Below, one piece after another: positions 1-6,165 of a DNA stretch of 10,540 bases. The position numbers and the translations under genes are program-made. Numbering within the stretch: the first letter of the stretch is position 1; each line of letters opens with the position of its first letter. The stretch is from Pusillimonas sp. UBA6240 (GTDB lineage: Bacteria; Pseudomonadota; Gammaproteobacteria; Burkholderiales; Burkholderiaceae_B). Under the pieces are notes generated by a model. It made no database searches, had not been told where the DNA came from, and was given only the letters and a program-made list of their open reading frames with translations. The stretch is taken from positions 9,443 to 19,982 of the forward strand of contig DJWC01000027.1 of NCBI GenBank assembly GCA_002441445.1. Reading direction: 5' to 3'.

Positions 1-361
1 CGCCGGCGCGCGCCTGCTCGAAATCCTTTCCCGGCACAATGCGCCGTCGTCCGTGCTGGAAGCCCTGCCCCAGGACATATCCACGCCCGAAATCAAGCTG
101 CAGATGCAAGAGGGCGAACCCCATGCGCTGGTCGCGCGCATGCAGCGGGAGGCCGACTTTCCCACCGCCGCCTCCATCAGCACCATAGACGGCGTACGCG
201 CCGAATACACCGACGGCTTCGGCCTGGCCCGCGCATCCAATACCACACCGGTCATCGTGCTGCGCTTCGAAGCGGAAACGGAAGCCGGCCTGGACCGCAT
301 CAAGGGCGAATTCCGCCAGGCCTTCGCCGCTTTGGCTCCGGGCCTGGAACTGCCCTTCTGA
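1..361 (+). CDS. Phosphomannomutase/phosphoglucomutase, C-terminal part (5' end outside window)
   Basis: This is the last 119 codons of an alpha-D-phosphohexomutase of the AlgC/ManB type. The family interconverts hexose-6-phosphate and hexose-1-phosphate in the cytoplasm, feeding GDP-mannose or UDP-glucose synthesis for surface glycans. The reading frame is open from base 2 with no start inside, so the gene begins upstream of the window. The visible part is domain 4: a segment DGVRAEYTDGFGLARASNTT ends in the phosphate-binding loop RASNTTP (bases 230-250), followed by a hydrophobic strand VIVLRFEAE, as in AlgC-like enzymes. The stop is TGA at 359-361. The gene converges on the minus-strand polysaccharide operon, so it is transcribed separately though functionally related. 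Family assignment is secure; whether mannose or glucose phosphate is preferred cannot be read from this end. The GTG at 53 is internal to the gene, not its start. Confidence 0.9.
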   Translation, partial: AGARLLEILSRHNAPSSVLEALPQDISTPEIKLQMQEGEPHALVARMQREADFPTAASISTIDGVRAEYTDGFGLARASNTTPVIVLRFEAETEAGLDRIKGEFRQAFAALAPGLELPF

Positions 362-391
362 TGATGCGCCGGCGGCCATTCATTCCAGAAT

Positions 392-409
392 CCGCCTGAA
401 GCAGGCCGG
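392..409. terminator. Weak hairpin in the convergent junction (possible terminator)
   Basis: The 70 bases between the two convergent stop codons (362-431) contain a short stem, GCCTG/CAGGC around an AAG loop at 394-406, extendable by two CC/GG pairs past a bulged C. No T-tract follows on either strand, so it does not meet the usual intrinsic-terminator pattern. It is listed only because it sits exactly where both transcription units should end; Rho-dependent termination is equally possible. Confidence 0.2.
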
Positions 410-431
410 CTGACGGAGCAAGGACCGCGGC

Positions 432-2882
432 CTACGATCCGTCATATCCCGGTTCGGCGGACCGGCTATGAGCCTGGATGGATTGATACAAGTCCAGGTG
501 GGCCTGCACCACCTTGCGGATATCGAATTCCCGCTCGGCCAGGCTGCGCCCCGCCCAACCCATGGCGCGGCGCTTGCCGGCATCGTGCGCTAGGTCCAGC
601 ACGGCCCGGGCCAATGCGCCGGCATCGCGCGGCGGCACCAGCAAGCCGGAAACACCAGGCTCGATGGCATCCCGGCAGCCCGGCACATCGGTCGTGACCA
701 CGGCGCGCCCGCAAGCCGCCGCCTCCACCAGCGACTTGGGCAAGCCCTCGCGGTAGGACGGCAGCACGACGATATGCGCCTCGCTGTACAGCCGGGCGAT
801 ATCGCTTCTTTCGCCCAGGCATTCCACTAGACCTTCTTCCCGCCATTGCTGGAAGGTGGCCTGCGTGATGCTGGCCGGGTTGCCCGGATCGGGGCTGCCG
901 GCCAGCACCCAGCGCAGGCCGCTGGCATCGCCCGCCGCAAGACGGGCCGCCGCCACGAATTCGTTCACGCCTTTGTCGGCCAGCAGCCGCGCCGCCATGA
1001 TGGCGACCGGCGCTCCGGGCGGCTCGGGCAGCATGGCGAACTCGTCCAGGTCCACGCCCGAGCCGCGTATCAGCACGGCCTGGCCGGGCCGGATCACGCC
1101 GGCATCGCGCAGCACATCCCTGTCGTTGGTATTTTGGAAGATGACGCGGCTATTGGGATGGCCCAGCGCCAGACGATACAGCAGCGTGGCCGCAAGGCGC
1201 AGGAAATCGTAGCCCTGCGCACTGCGCGTGAAAATGAAGCCCAGCCCCGACACCGCGGCCACATAGGCGGGCACGCCGGCCAGCCGCGCGGCAATGCCGC
1301 CGTACAGCACGGGCTTGATGGTGACCGCATGCACGATGCCGGGGCGCAGCTTGCGGAAGAGTCGCCATAGCGCGTAGATACTTTGTATCTCAGTAAGCGG
1401 ATTCTTGCCGCTGCGCGACATGGGGATGACGTGGTGAATCAGGCCGTGGGCGGTGATCTGCGGCACCGTCGGTCCGTCCATGGTGGCGACGTGCACTTCA
1501 TAGCCGGCGTCCCGGGCGCCCAGCGCCAGCGGCAGGCGGTGCGAGAGAAAAAACGCCGGATTGTTCACCACGAAGAGCAGACGCCTCTTCGGCGCCGATG
1601 GTAGGTCCGCGGCAGGAGCCGCGGCGCTTGAAGCACCACCGTACGCTGGCGCCGCGGCTGAAGATGCAGGAACATCGCCGGCCATGGCCGTGGGGCGATT
1701 TCCCGGGCGCGGATAGTCGCTTGCCAGCCGCCGCCAGACGACGCGATACGCGTTCACCATGGCGTCCAGGCTGAACAGGCTTTCCACCCTGTCGCGGCCG
1801 CGCCGCATGCGTTCGGCATGTTCCGGCGTTCCCAGGCTGAGCAGCGCCTGCTCCATGGCCGCCGACAAGGCCGGCGCGTTGCGCGGCGGCGCCAGCCAGC
1901 CCGCATCGCCCATGATCATGGCGGCGTCGCCGACATCCGTGGATACGCAAGCCACGCCGGTCGCCATGGCTTCCGCCACGACATTGGGAAAACCTTCGGC
2001 CCGGCTGGACAGCACATGCACATCCAGGCCATTCATCAAGCGCGGCACATCGTCGCGCCGGCCCAGCAGCAGCACCCGGCTGCGCAGGCCATGCCGGTCG
2101 ATCAGGGCCATGAGCGCCGTATTGGATATCTCCATGCCCTGCCCTATCAACACGCAACGCAGTTCGGGCCGGCGCTGCGCGCACAGCGCAAAAGCATCGA
2201 TCAGATTTTCGTGGTCCTTCAGCGGATTCCAGCGCGCCACGCTGCCGACCACCGGAGCATCCGCCGGCACGCCCCATTCCTTGCGGACTTGATCGCGGGA
2301 CAGCGCATCGGGCTGCCACTGCGACAAGTCGTAGCCATTCGGTATGACCAGCATGCGATCGCCCCGGTAGCCCCACTGGCTATGGCGTTGCGCGGCGTTT
2401 TCGGCGCAAGCCACGATCACGCCCGGCACCAGGAACGAAGCGCGCGCGCACAGCCACGAAAAGAGGCGCGCCGACGAACTGCCTTTATGCAGATCCGCGC
2501 CCGAGTTCCTGATCCCCCAGGACACGGCCTTGATACCGGCCAGGCGGGCCATCACCCCGCCGACAAAGTCGGCATGGTACATCCAGGTCTGCACCACATC
2601 CGGCCGCAGGCGGCGCAGCAGGCCATGCAGGCGCCAGAGTCCTTTTGCCATGCCTGCTGCGCCCCGCATGCCCAAGGCGTGGACGGGAACACCTTGCTGC
2701 CGCAGGCGCGGCCCGAACACGCCCTCGGACCCCATCGAGATGACGCAATGCTCGTTGGCGCCCTTGTCGGCGGTGATCAGCCTGTGCATCACGGTTTCCG
2801 CGCCGCCCTGCCCCAGGCCGGAAATGATGTGGACGATGCGCAAGGGGCGCGCCACGCCGATAGCCTCCGTAGCCTGTATCAT
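432..2882 (-). CDS. Tandem GT4-GT4 fusion glycosyltransferase (two complete family 4 domains)
   Basis: The protein has 816 residues, about twice the usual GT4 length, and carries two full GT-B enzymes. Domain 1 (about 14-388) opens with a GT4 N-terminal motif (SGLGQGGAET, 21-30), has DVVQTWMYHAD at 95-105, and has the C-terminal EX7E motif at E296/E304 (EGFPNVVAE). It resembles the WbnK-like GT4 subgroup. Domain 2 (about 433-802) opens LLFVVNNPAFFLSHRLPLAL, has TIKPVLYGG (521-529) and VSGLGFIFT (544-552), and has its EX7E pair at E712/E720. It resembles the CapM/PglA/WbnH-like subgroup, some of whose members transfer GalNAc. An Ala/Ser/Pro-rich linker at about 391-431 joins them. The ATG at 2882 was chosen because it overlaps the upstream gene's stop as ATGA, a classic coupled start; a longer frame to 3086 would run 204 bases into the neighbour. 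No signal peptide is seen; expected to act at the cytoplasmic membrane face, adding two successive sugars to a lipid-linked glycan. It is the last gene of the operon. Sugar specificities are unknown. Confidence 0.88.
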   Translation of the reverse strand: MIQATEAIGVARPLRIVHIISGLGQGGAETVMHRLITADKGANEHCVISMGSEGVFGPRLRQQGVPVHALGMRGAAGMAKGLWRLHGLLRRLRPDVVQTWMYHADFVGGVMARLAGIKAVSWGIRNSGADLHKGSSSARLFSWLCARASFLVPGVIVACAENAAQRHSQWGYRGDRMLVIPNGYDLSQWQPDALSRDQVRKEWGVPADAPVVGSVARWNPLKDHENLIDAFALCAQRRPELRCVLIGQGMEISNTALMALIDRHGLRSRVLLLGRRDDVPRLMNGLDVHVLSSRAEGFPNVVAEAMATGVACVSTDVGDAAMIMGDAGWLAPPRNAPALSAAMEQALLSLGTPEHAERMRRGRDRVESLFSLDAMVNAYRVVWRRLASDYPRPGNRPTAMAGDVPASSAAAPAYGGASSAAAPAADLPSAPKRRLLFVVNNPAFFLSHRLPLALGARDAGYEVHVATMDGPTVPQITAHGLIHHVIPMSRSGKNPLTEIQSIYALWRLFRKLRPGIVHAVTIKPVLYGGIAARLAGVPAYVAAVSGLGFIFTRSAQGYDFLRLAATLLYRLALGHPNSRVIFQNTNDRDVLRDAGVIRPGQAVLIRGSGVDLDEFAMLPEPPGAPVAIMAARLLADKGVNEFVAAARLAAGDASGLRWVLAGSPDPGNPASITQATFQQWREEGLVECLGERSDIARLYSEAHIVVLPSYREGLPKSLVEAAACGRAVVTTDVPGCRDAIEPGVSGLLVPPRDAGALARAVLDLAHDAGKRRAMGWAGRSLAEREFDIRKVVQAHLDLYQSIQAHSRSAEPGYDGS
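1584..1712 (-). other. Inter-domain linker of the fused glycosyltransferase
   Basis: Residues 391-433 connect the two GT4 domains. The segment is low-complexity and rich in Ala, Ser, Pro and Gly, with an eight-residue direct repeat ASSAAAPA at 406-413 and 417-424. The two copies use different synonymous codons, so they are not a recent DNA duplication. About 16 of 36 codons from residue 400 end in A or T, against about 6 of 35 at the start of the second domain, counted by eye. An in-frame ATG at 1685 (Met400) could in theory start a separate second protein, but no Shine-Dalgarno-like sequence precedes it. Confidence 0.7.
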
Positions 2883-4054
2883 GCGTCGTTTTCCCGTACG
2901 CCATCGGGGCGGGCCGAGGCTTGCGCGCCGCCGGCGCCACGCGGCGCGGTCACGCTCTGGAACAGCGCGTCCCAGCGGGCCAGCAGCTGCGGCAGCCCAT
3001 AGCGTTCCCTGACCGAGGCGGCCGCATGCCGCCCCATGACATCGCGCAAGGTCGGATCGCCCATCAATTGCGACAAAGCCTGGCACAGCGCGGGCTGGTC
3101 GCCCAGCGGCGCCAGCAACGCATATTTACCGTCCTGGCTGATTTCGCGCGGGCCGCTGGGGCAGTCGACCGCGACGCAGGGCCGGCCCAGCGCCATGGCC
3201 TCCAGCAATACATTGGGAAAGCCTTCCACCTGCGAAGTCAAGACAAAGATATCGGCGCGCGCCAGTTCATCCCAAGGCTCCGCAGTGCGGCCGGGCAGCG
3301 CTATGCGCTCCCCCAGACCCGTCTCCGCGGCTTGCCGCGCCAGCTCCTCGCGCAAGGGCCCTTCGCCCCAGATCGTCAGGTCCCATTCGGGATAATCCGC
3401 CGCGAGCGCGGCAAAGGCCTGTATCAAGGCCTCGAAGCGCTTGATGGGCACCAGACGCCCCATGGCCACGATGTGCCGGCGCTCGCCCGCGGCCAGGGCG
3501 CCGCGCACGGGCTGCGCCTCGGGGATATCCGCAGGCAATGGATTGGGCACCACCGCCACATGGTCGAGGCCCGGCACCATGGCCTTGAAGGCATCCACGC
3601 TGTCTTCGGACTGCAGCACCACGGCCGCCGCCCAGGGGTAGGTCCGGCGCCGCAGTTTTTTCAGGAAATCGCCCGAGCTGAGGCTGAAGGCCGGATTCGT
3701 CCGCTCGCAAACGATGACGGGAACCCTAAGGCCGCGCGTGGCGGCCAGCACCATCACATTGACGTTGGTCAGAAAAGAAACGATGACATCCGGCCGCGTT
3801 TCACGCACCAGCTTGCGTATCGCCAACCACTTGGCCAGCGGCGGCCACAGCTTCCTGCCCAGCCAGCCCATGCGGTCGGCCAGCCAGACCAGTCTGACCG
3901 CGGCATTCAGGCGATAGAAGCAATGGCCTTTTTTCGTATAAGTCGGCGCCAGCGTAACGCTGTCGCCGCGGCGCGCCCAGGCGCTGGCCAGGGTGGCCGC
4001 CACCCGCTCGGCGCCGCCCGCATGCATGGAGCTGACAAAAAACAGTATTCTCAT
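2879..4054 (-). CDS. GT4 glycosyltransferase (AmsD/PglH-like subgroup)
   Basis: This 391-residue retaining glycosyltransferase has the GT-B fold and is predicted to add one sugar from a nucleotide donor to the growing undecaprenyl-linked glycan at the inner membrane. The N-terminal Rossmann half begins MRILFFVSSMHAGGAERVAA with the GGAER loop at 13-17. The donor-binding half contains VAMGRLVPIKRFE (196-208), WDLTIWGEGP (224-233) and the EX7E pair E277/E285 in EGFPNVLLEA. A hydrophilic tail after about residue 370 is probably disordered. The ATG at 4054 is preceded by a G-rich stretch (GGGGGACGGAA) that may serve as ribosome-binding site. The gene starts 32 bases after the asnB stop and its TGA overlaps the next start as ATGA, so translation is probably coupled to the fused glycosyltransferase. 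It is a clear paralogue of the GT4 gene at 6166-7290: both share the GGAERVAA start, a YPxAAAVV-type segment and a GPREI motif. Donor and acceptor cannot be deduced. Confidence 0.9.
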   Translation of the reverse strand: MRILFFVSSMHAGGAERVAATLASAWARRGDSVTLAPTYTKKGHCFYRLNAAVRLVWLADRMGWLGRKLWPPLAKWLAIRKLVRETRPDVIVSFLTNVNVMVLAATRGLRVPVIVCERTNPAFSLSSGDFLKKLRRRTYPWAAAVVLQSEDSVDAFKAMVPGLDHVAVVPNPLPADIPEAQPVRGALAAGERRHIVAMGRLVPIKRFEALIQAFAALAADYPEWDLTIWGEGPLREELARQAAETGLGERIALPGRTAEPWDELARADIFVLTSQVEGFPNVLLEAMALGRPCVAVDCPSGPREISQDGKYALLAPLGDQPALCQALSQLMGDPTLRDVMGRHAAASVRERYGLPQLLARWDALFQSVTAPRGAGGAQASARPDGVRENDA

Positions 4055-4086
4055 TTCCGTCCCCCGTTAGGGCCCGTCAATAGGCT

Positions 4087-6063
4087 CTACCTCGTCCCGC
4101 ATGCGTCTGTTGCGCTTCGGTCCGGCCCAGCTAGCCCCGGCCCTGCCAGGCCCGCCCCGCCCGGCTCCGCCCCCTGCTGGTCCAGCCAGGCCTGGGTCAT
4201 CAACACGCTCCACAAATGCGTGCTCCAATCCTGCTTGCCTGCCTGATGCTCGGACCATTTGCGCCAGATCGGCTTGGCATGGAACAAGCCCTGAGCATCC
4301 AGGCGGGCCGGCTCCAATAGCGCCGCGCCCCATTCCTTCAAAGGGCCGCGCAGCCAGGCGGCTAGCGGCACGGAAAAGCCTTTCTTGGGCCGGTCCAGCA
4401 TTTCCCGGGGCACATAGCGGTACAGCAGCTCGCGCAACAGCCACTTGCCTTGCCCATGGCGTATTTTGTAGTCCAGCGGCAAGCGCTGCGCGAACTCGAA
4501 CACCCGGTGATCCAGCATGGGCACGCGCGTCTCCAGGCTGGCGGCCATGGCGGCCCGGTCCACCTTGACGAGAATATCGTCCGGCAGATAGGTCTGCGCA
4601 TCCAGCTCCATCATGTGTTCGAACAAGCCGCCGTCGAATGGCTCATCGAAAGGCGTGCGCGGCAGTTCGGCGCCGGCCAGGGCCTGCGCCGGATCTTTCC
4701 AGTAGGACACGAATTGCCTGTAGAACGCGCCGGTATGCTCCGCGGTCAAGGCATCGGCCAGTTTGTCCAGCTGTTCGCGCCTGTGCCCCATGGGCAATGC
4801 ACCCGCGCCGGCACGCGCCAGCGCCGCGAGGGACGGGCGCAGCATGCGCGGCACGGACTCGCGCCGCTCCCACCAGCGGCGCACCCGGAAATAGCGCGAA
4901 TACCCGCCGAAGAGTTCGTCTCCGCCGTCGCCCGACAGCGCCACGGTGACATGCTTGCGCGCCATGCGCGTGACCAGCGCGGTGGGCACCTGGGAAGAAT
5001 CCGCGAAAGGCTCGTCATACATCGAAGCGAGCTGCGGCACGATGGCCAGGGCGTCGGCGTCGCTGACATAGAGCTCGGTATGCAGCGTGCCCAGATGCGC
5101 CGCCACGGCCTTGGCGTGTTCCGCCTCATTGTAGGCGGGATCGTCAAAGCCGATGGAAAAAGTCCTGACGGGCTGGGCGCTGTGCTTTTGCATGAGCGCC
5201 ACGATGGTCGACGAATCTATGCCCCCCGATAAAAAGGCGCCCAGGTCGACGTCCGAAATCATTTGGCCTCGCACCGCCGCGCCCAGCACGGTTTCCAGCG
5301 CGTCCACCGCGGCGGCGTCGCTGCTGAAAGACGAGGCCTCGCCCTGCGCCGCCTGCCGCGCCCCGTCGACGGACCAATATTGCCGCGGCACGGGCAGCGC
5401 CCTTTGATGCAATTGCGCTTCCGACAGAGTGGCCCACATGCCCGGAAGCAGCTTGCTCATGGACTTGTAGATGCTGTAAGGCGCGGGAATGTAGTTGTGC
5501 CGCAAAAGCAGGGCCAGCGCCCTGCGATCCAGTTCCGCGCCGAAGCCCGGAATGCCCGCCACGGCGCGCAATTCCGAGGCGAAAACGAAATTGCCGCCTG
5601 CATATCCCATATACAGCGGCTTCTCGCCCAGGCGGTCGCGCATCAATGTCAGGCAGCGCTCCTGCCTGTCCCACAAAGCCATGGCGAACATGCCCACCGC
5701 CGCCTTTAGAGCCGTTTCGACTCCCCAAGCGGCGAAGCAGGCCAATATGGTTTCCGTATCCGAGTGGCCGCGCCAGGATGGCGCCCGGCCTTGCTGTTCC
5801 AGCTTGGCGCGCAGCTCGAGATGGTTGTAGATTTCGCCATTCAGCACCAGCGCATAGCGCCCGCAGGCGGACAGCATGGGCTGATGGCCGGCGGCGGTAA
5901 GATCGATGATGGCCAGGCGCACATGGCCCAGCGCCAGGCCCGCGGCTTCGTCTTCCCAATATCCCTCGCTGTCGGGCCCGCGATGGCGCATGCGCCCGCA
6001 GCCCGTCTGGATGCTGGCTTTCTTGTCGGGCAGGCCGCCCCATATCCCCACGATTCCACACAT
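4087..6063 (-). CDS. asnB: Glutamine-hydrolysing asparagine synthetase homologue (likely sugar-acid amidase of the glycan pathway)
   Basis: This 658-residue class-B asparagine synthetase homologue carries both functional halves. The N-terminal glutaminase domain has the nucleophile Cys2 directly after Met1 (MCGIVGIWGG), RHRGPD at 26-31, Arg49 in GHVRL, and NGEIYN at 75-80. The synthetase domain has the ATP pyrophosphatase loop SGGIDSS at 279-285, SGDGGDELFGGY at 377-388, and a conserved block LVKVDRAAMAASLETRVPML at 498-517. All key residues are present, so it should be active. The family makes asparagine from aspartate, glutamine and ATP, but homologues in O-antigen and capsule operons are thought to amidate uronic acid residues. 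The neighbouring aminuronate genes favour that role here (inference). The ATG at 6063 is fixed by the required Cys2; only a weak GCGAG-type site precedes it. A tail of about 30 residues after Trp627-Leu-Asp, rich in Gly, Ala and Pro with a GLAGP repeat, seems additional to the conserved core and is encoded by a G-quadruplex-forming stretch. Confidence 0.92.
   Translation of the reverse strand: MCGIVGIWGGLPDKKASIQTGCGRMRHRGPDSEGYWEDEAAGLALGHVRLAIIDLTAAGHQPMLSACGRYALVLNGEIYNHLELRAKLEQQGRAPSWRGHSDTETILACFAAWGVETALKAAVGMFAMALWDRQERCLTLMRDRLGEKPLYMGYAGGNFVFASELRAVAGIPGFGAELDRRALALLLRHNYIPAPYSIYKSMSKLLPGMWATLSEAQLHQRALPVPRQYWSVDGARQAAQGEASSFSSDAAAVDALETVLGAAVRGQMISDVDLGAFLSGGIDSSTIVALMQKHSAQPVRTFSIGFDDPAYNEAEHAKAVAAHLGTLHTELYVSDADALAIVPQLASMYDEPFADSSQVPTALVTRMARKHVTVALSGDGGDELFGGYSRYFRVRRWWERRESVPRMLRPSLAALARAGAGALPMGHRREQLDKLADALTAEHTGAFYRQFVSYWKDPAQALAGAELPRTPFDEPFDGGLFEHMMELDAQTYLPDDILVKVDRAAMAASLETRVPMLDHRVFEFAQRLPLDYKIRHGQGKWLLRELLYRYVPREMLDRPKKGFSVPLAAWLRGPLKEWGAALLEPARLDAQGLFHAKPIWRKWSEHQAGKQDWSTHLWSVLMTQAWLDQQGAEPGGAGLAGPGLAGPDRSATDACGTR
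4126..4174 (-). other. Putative G-quadruplex motif, seven G-runs, in the sense strand at the asnB 3' end
   Basis: On the plus strand the segment shows seven C-runs at 4126-4128, 4135-4138, 4141-4143, 4151-4153, 4155-4158, 4160-4162 and 4170-4174, separated by 6, 2, 7, 1, 1 and 7 bases. Read as mRNA this satisfies the G3+N1-7 rule across all seven runs, so several overlapping quadruplexes could form. The motif encodes the Gly/Ala/Pro tail of AsnB, ends 37 bases before its stop, and lies 72 bases upstream of the next start codon. Folding in vivo is untested. Confidence 0.6.
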
Positions 6064-6079
6064 AATCAGCTCGCTTTTT

Positions 6080-6101
6080 GCAGGCGCGCCGGCGCGCCTG
6101 C
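6080..6101. repeat. Perfect 22-base palindrome upstream of asnB
   Basis: The left arm GCAGGCGCGCC is followed directly by its exact reverse complement, giving two abutting GGCGCGCC octamers. As RNA it can form a hairpin of about nine G/C-rich pairs with a four-base loop. It ends 16 bases before the asnB ATG at 6063. In the transcribed direction it is followed by AAAAAG rather than U residues, so it is not an intrinsic terminator. It could stabilise the asnB mRNA 5' end, attenuate read-through or bind a dimeric protein. Confidence 0.6.
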
Positions 6102-6111
6102 CGTCACCATT

Positions 6112-6123
6112 AACGGCGCCGTT
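6112..6123. repeat. Perfect 12-base palindrome AACGGCGCCGTT
   Basis: This second self-complementary sequence in the gap lies 10 bases from the 22-base palindrome. It is too short for a strong hairpin alone but adds to the structure of the leader upstream of asnB. Confidence 0.4.
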
Positions 6124-6147
6124 TCATTGTCGCAGTTCCAGCCCGCG

Positions 6148-6159
6148 CTTGCGCGCAAG
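6148..6159. repeat. Perfect 12-base palindrome CTTGCGCGCAAG
   Basis: This third self-complementary sequence of the gap starts 7 bases beyond the stop codon of the upstream glycosyltransferase in the direction of transcription. The stem CTTG/CAAG around GCGC can form only a small hairpin. Confidence 0.4.
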
Positions 6160-6165
6160 TCCAAA

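Larger units (their letters stand above)
6064..6165 (-). other. 102-base intra-operon gap with three palindromes
   Basis: This is the longest non-coding stretch between genes of the operon; the other gaps or overlaps run from -4 to 49 bases. It holds three separate perfect palindromes, listed individually. No convincing -35/-10 pair was found reading towards asnB, and no open reading frame with recognisable content lies in it. It may be a post-transcriptional element that sets asnB expression apart from its neighbours. Confidence 0.5.

Noticed and set aside
1683..1685. Internal ATG (Met400) as start of a separate second glycosyltransferase gene
   Set aside because: No ribosome-binding sequence precedes it and the frame is continuous with domain 1; kept only as an alternative.
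1818..3002. Long plus-strand open frame of 394 codons antisense to the glycosyltransferases
   Set aside because: His/Arg/Gln/Ala-rich composition with no family motif; a typical shadow frame of GC-rich coding DNA opposite a gene with clear GT4 motifs.
2883..3086. Possible N-terminal extension of the fused glycosyltransferase by 68 residues
   Set aside because: It overlaps the 3' end of the upstream gene, has Arg/Ala-rich unrelated content, and the ATGA overlap at 2879-2882 gives a natural start.
2921..4246. Long plus-strand open frame of 441 codons spanning a GT4 gene and the asnB end
   Set aside because: It crosses two well-supported opposite-strand genes, has shadow-like composition and no recognisable domain.
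4450..5232. Plus-strand open frame of 260 codons opposite asnB
   Set aside because: Antisense shadow of conserved AsnB coding sequence.
6080..6101. 22-base palindrome as an intrinsic terminator
   Set aside because: The T-tract lies on the wrong side for the minus strand and precedes the stem on the plus strand; neither direction gives a stem followed by U residues.
6064..6165. Internal promoter for asnB
   Set aside because: ACAATG-like and TTGCGC-like hexamers exist but at unsuitable spacing; no credible -35/-10 pair.
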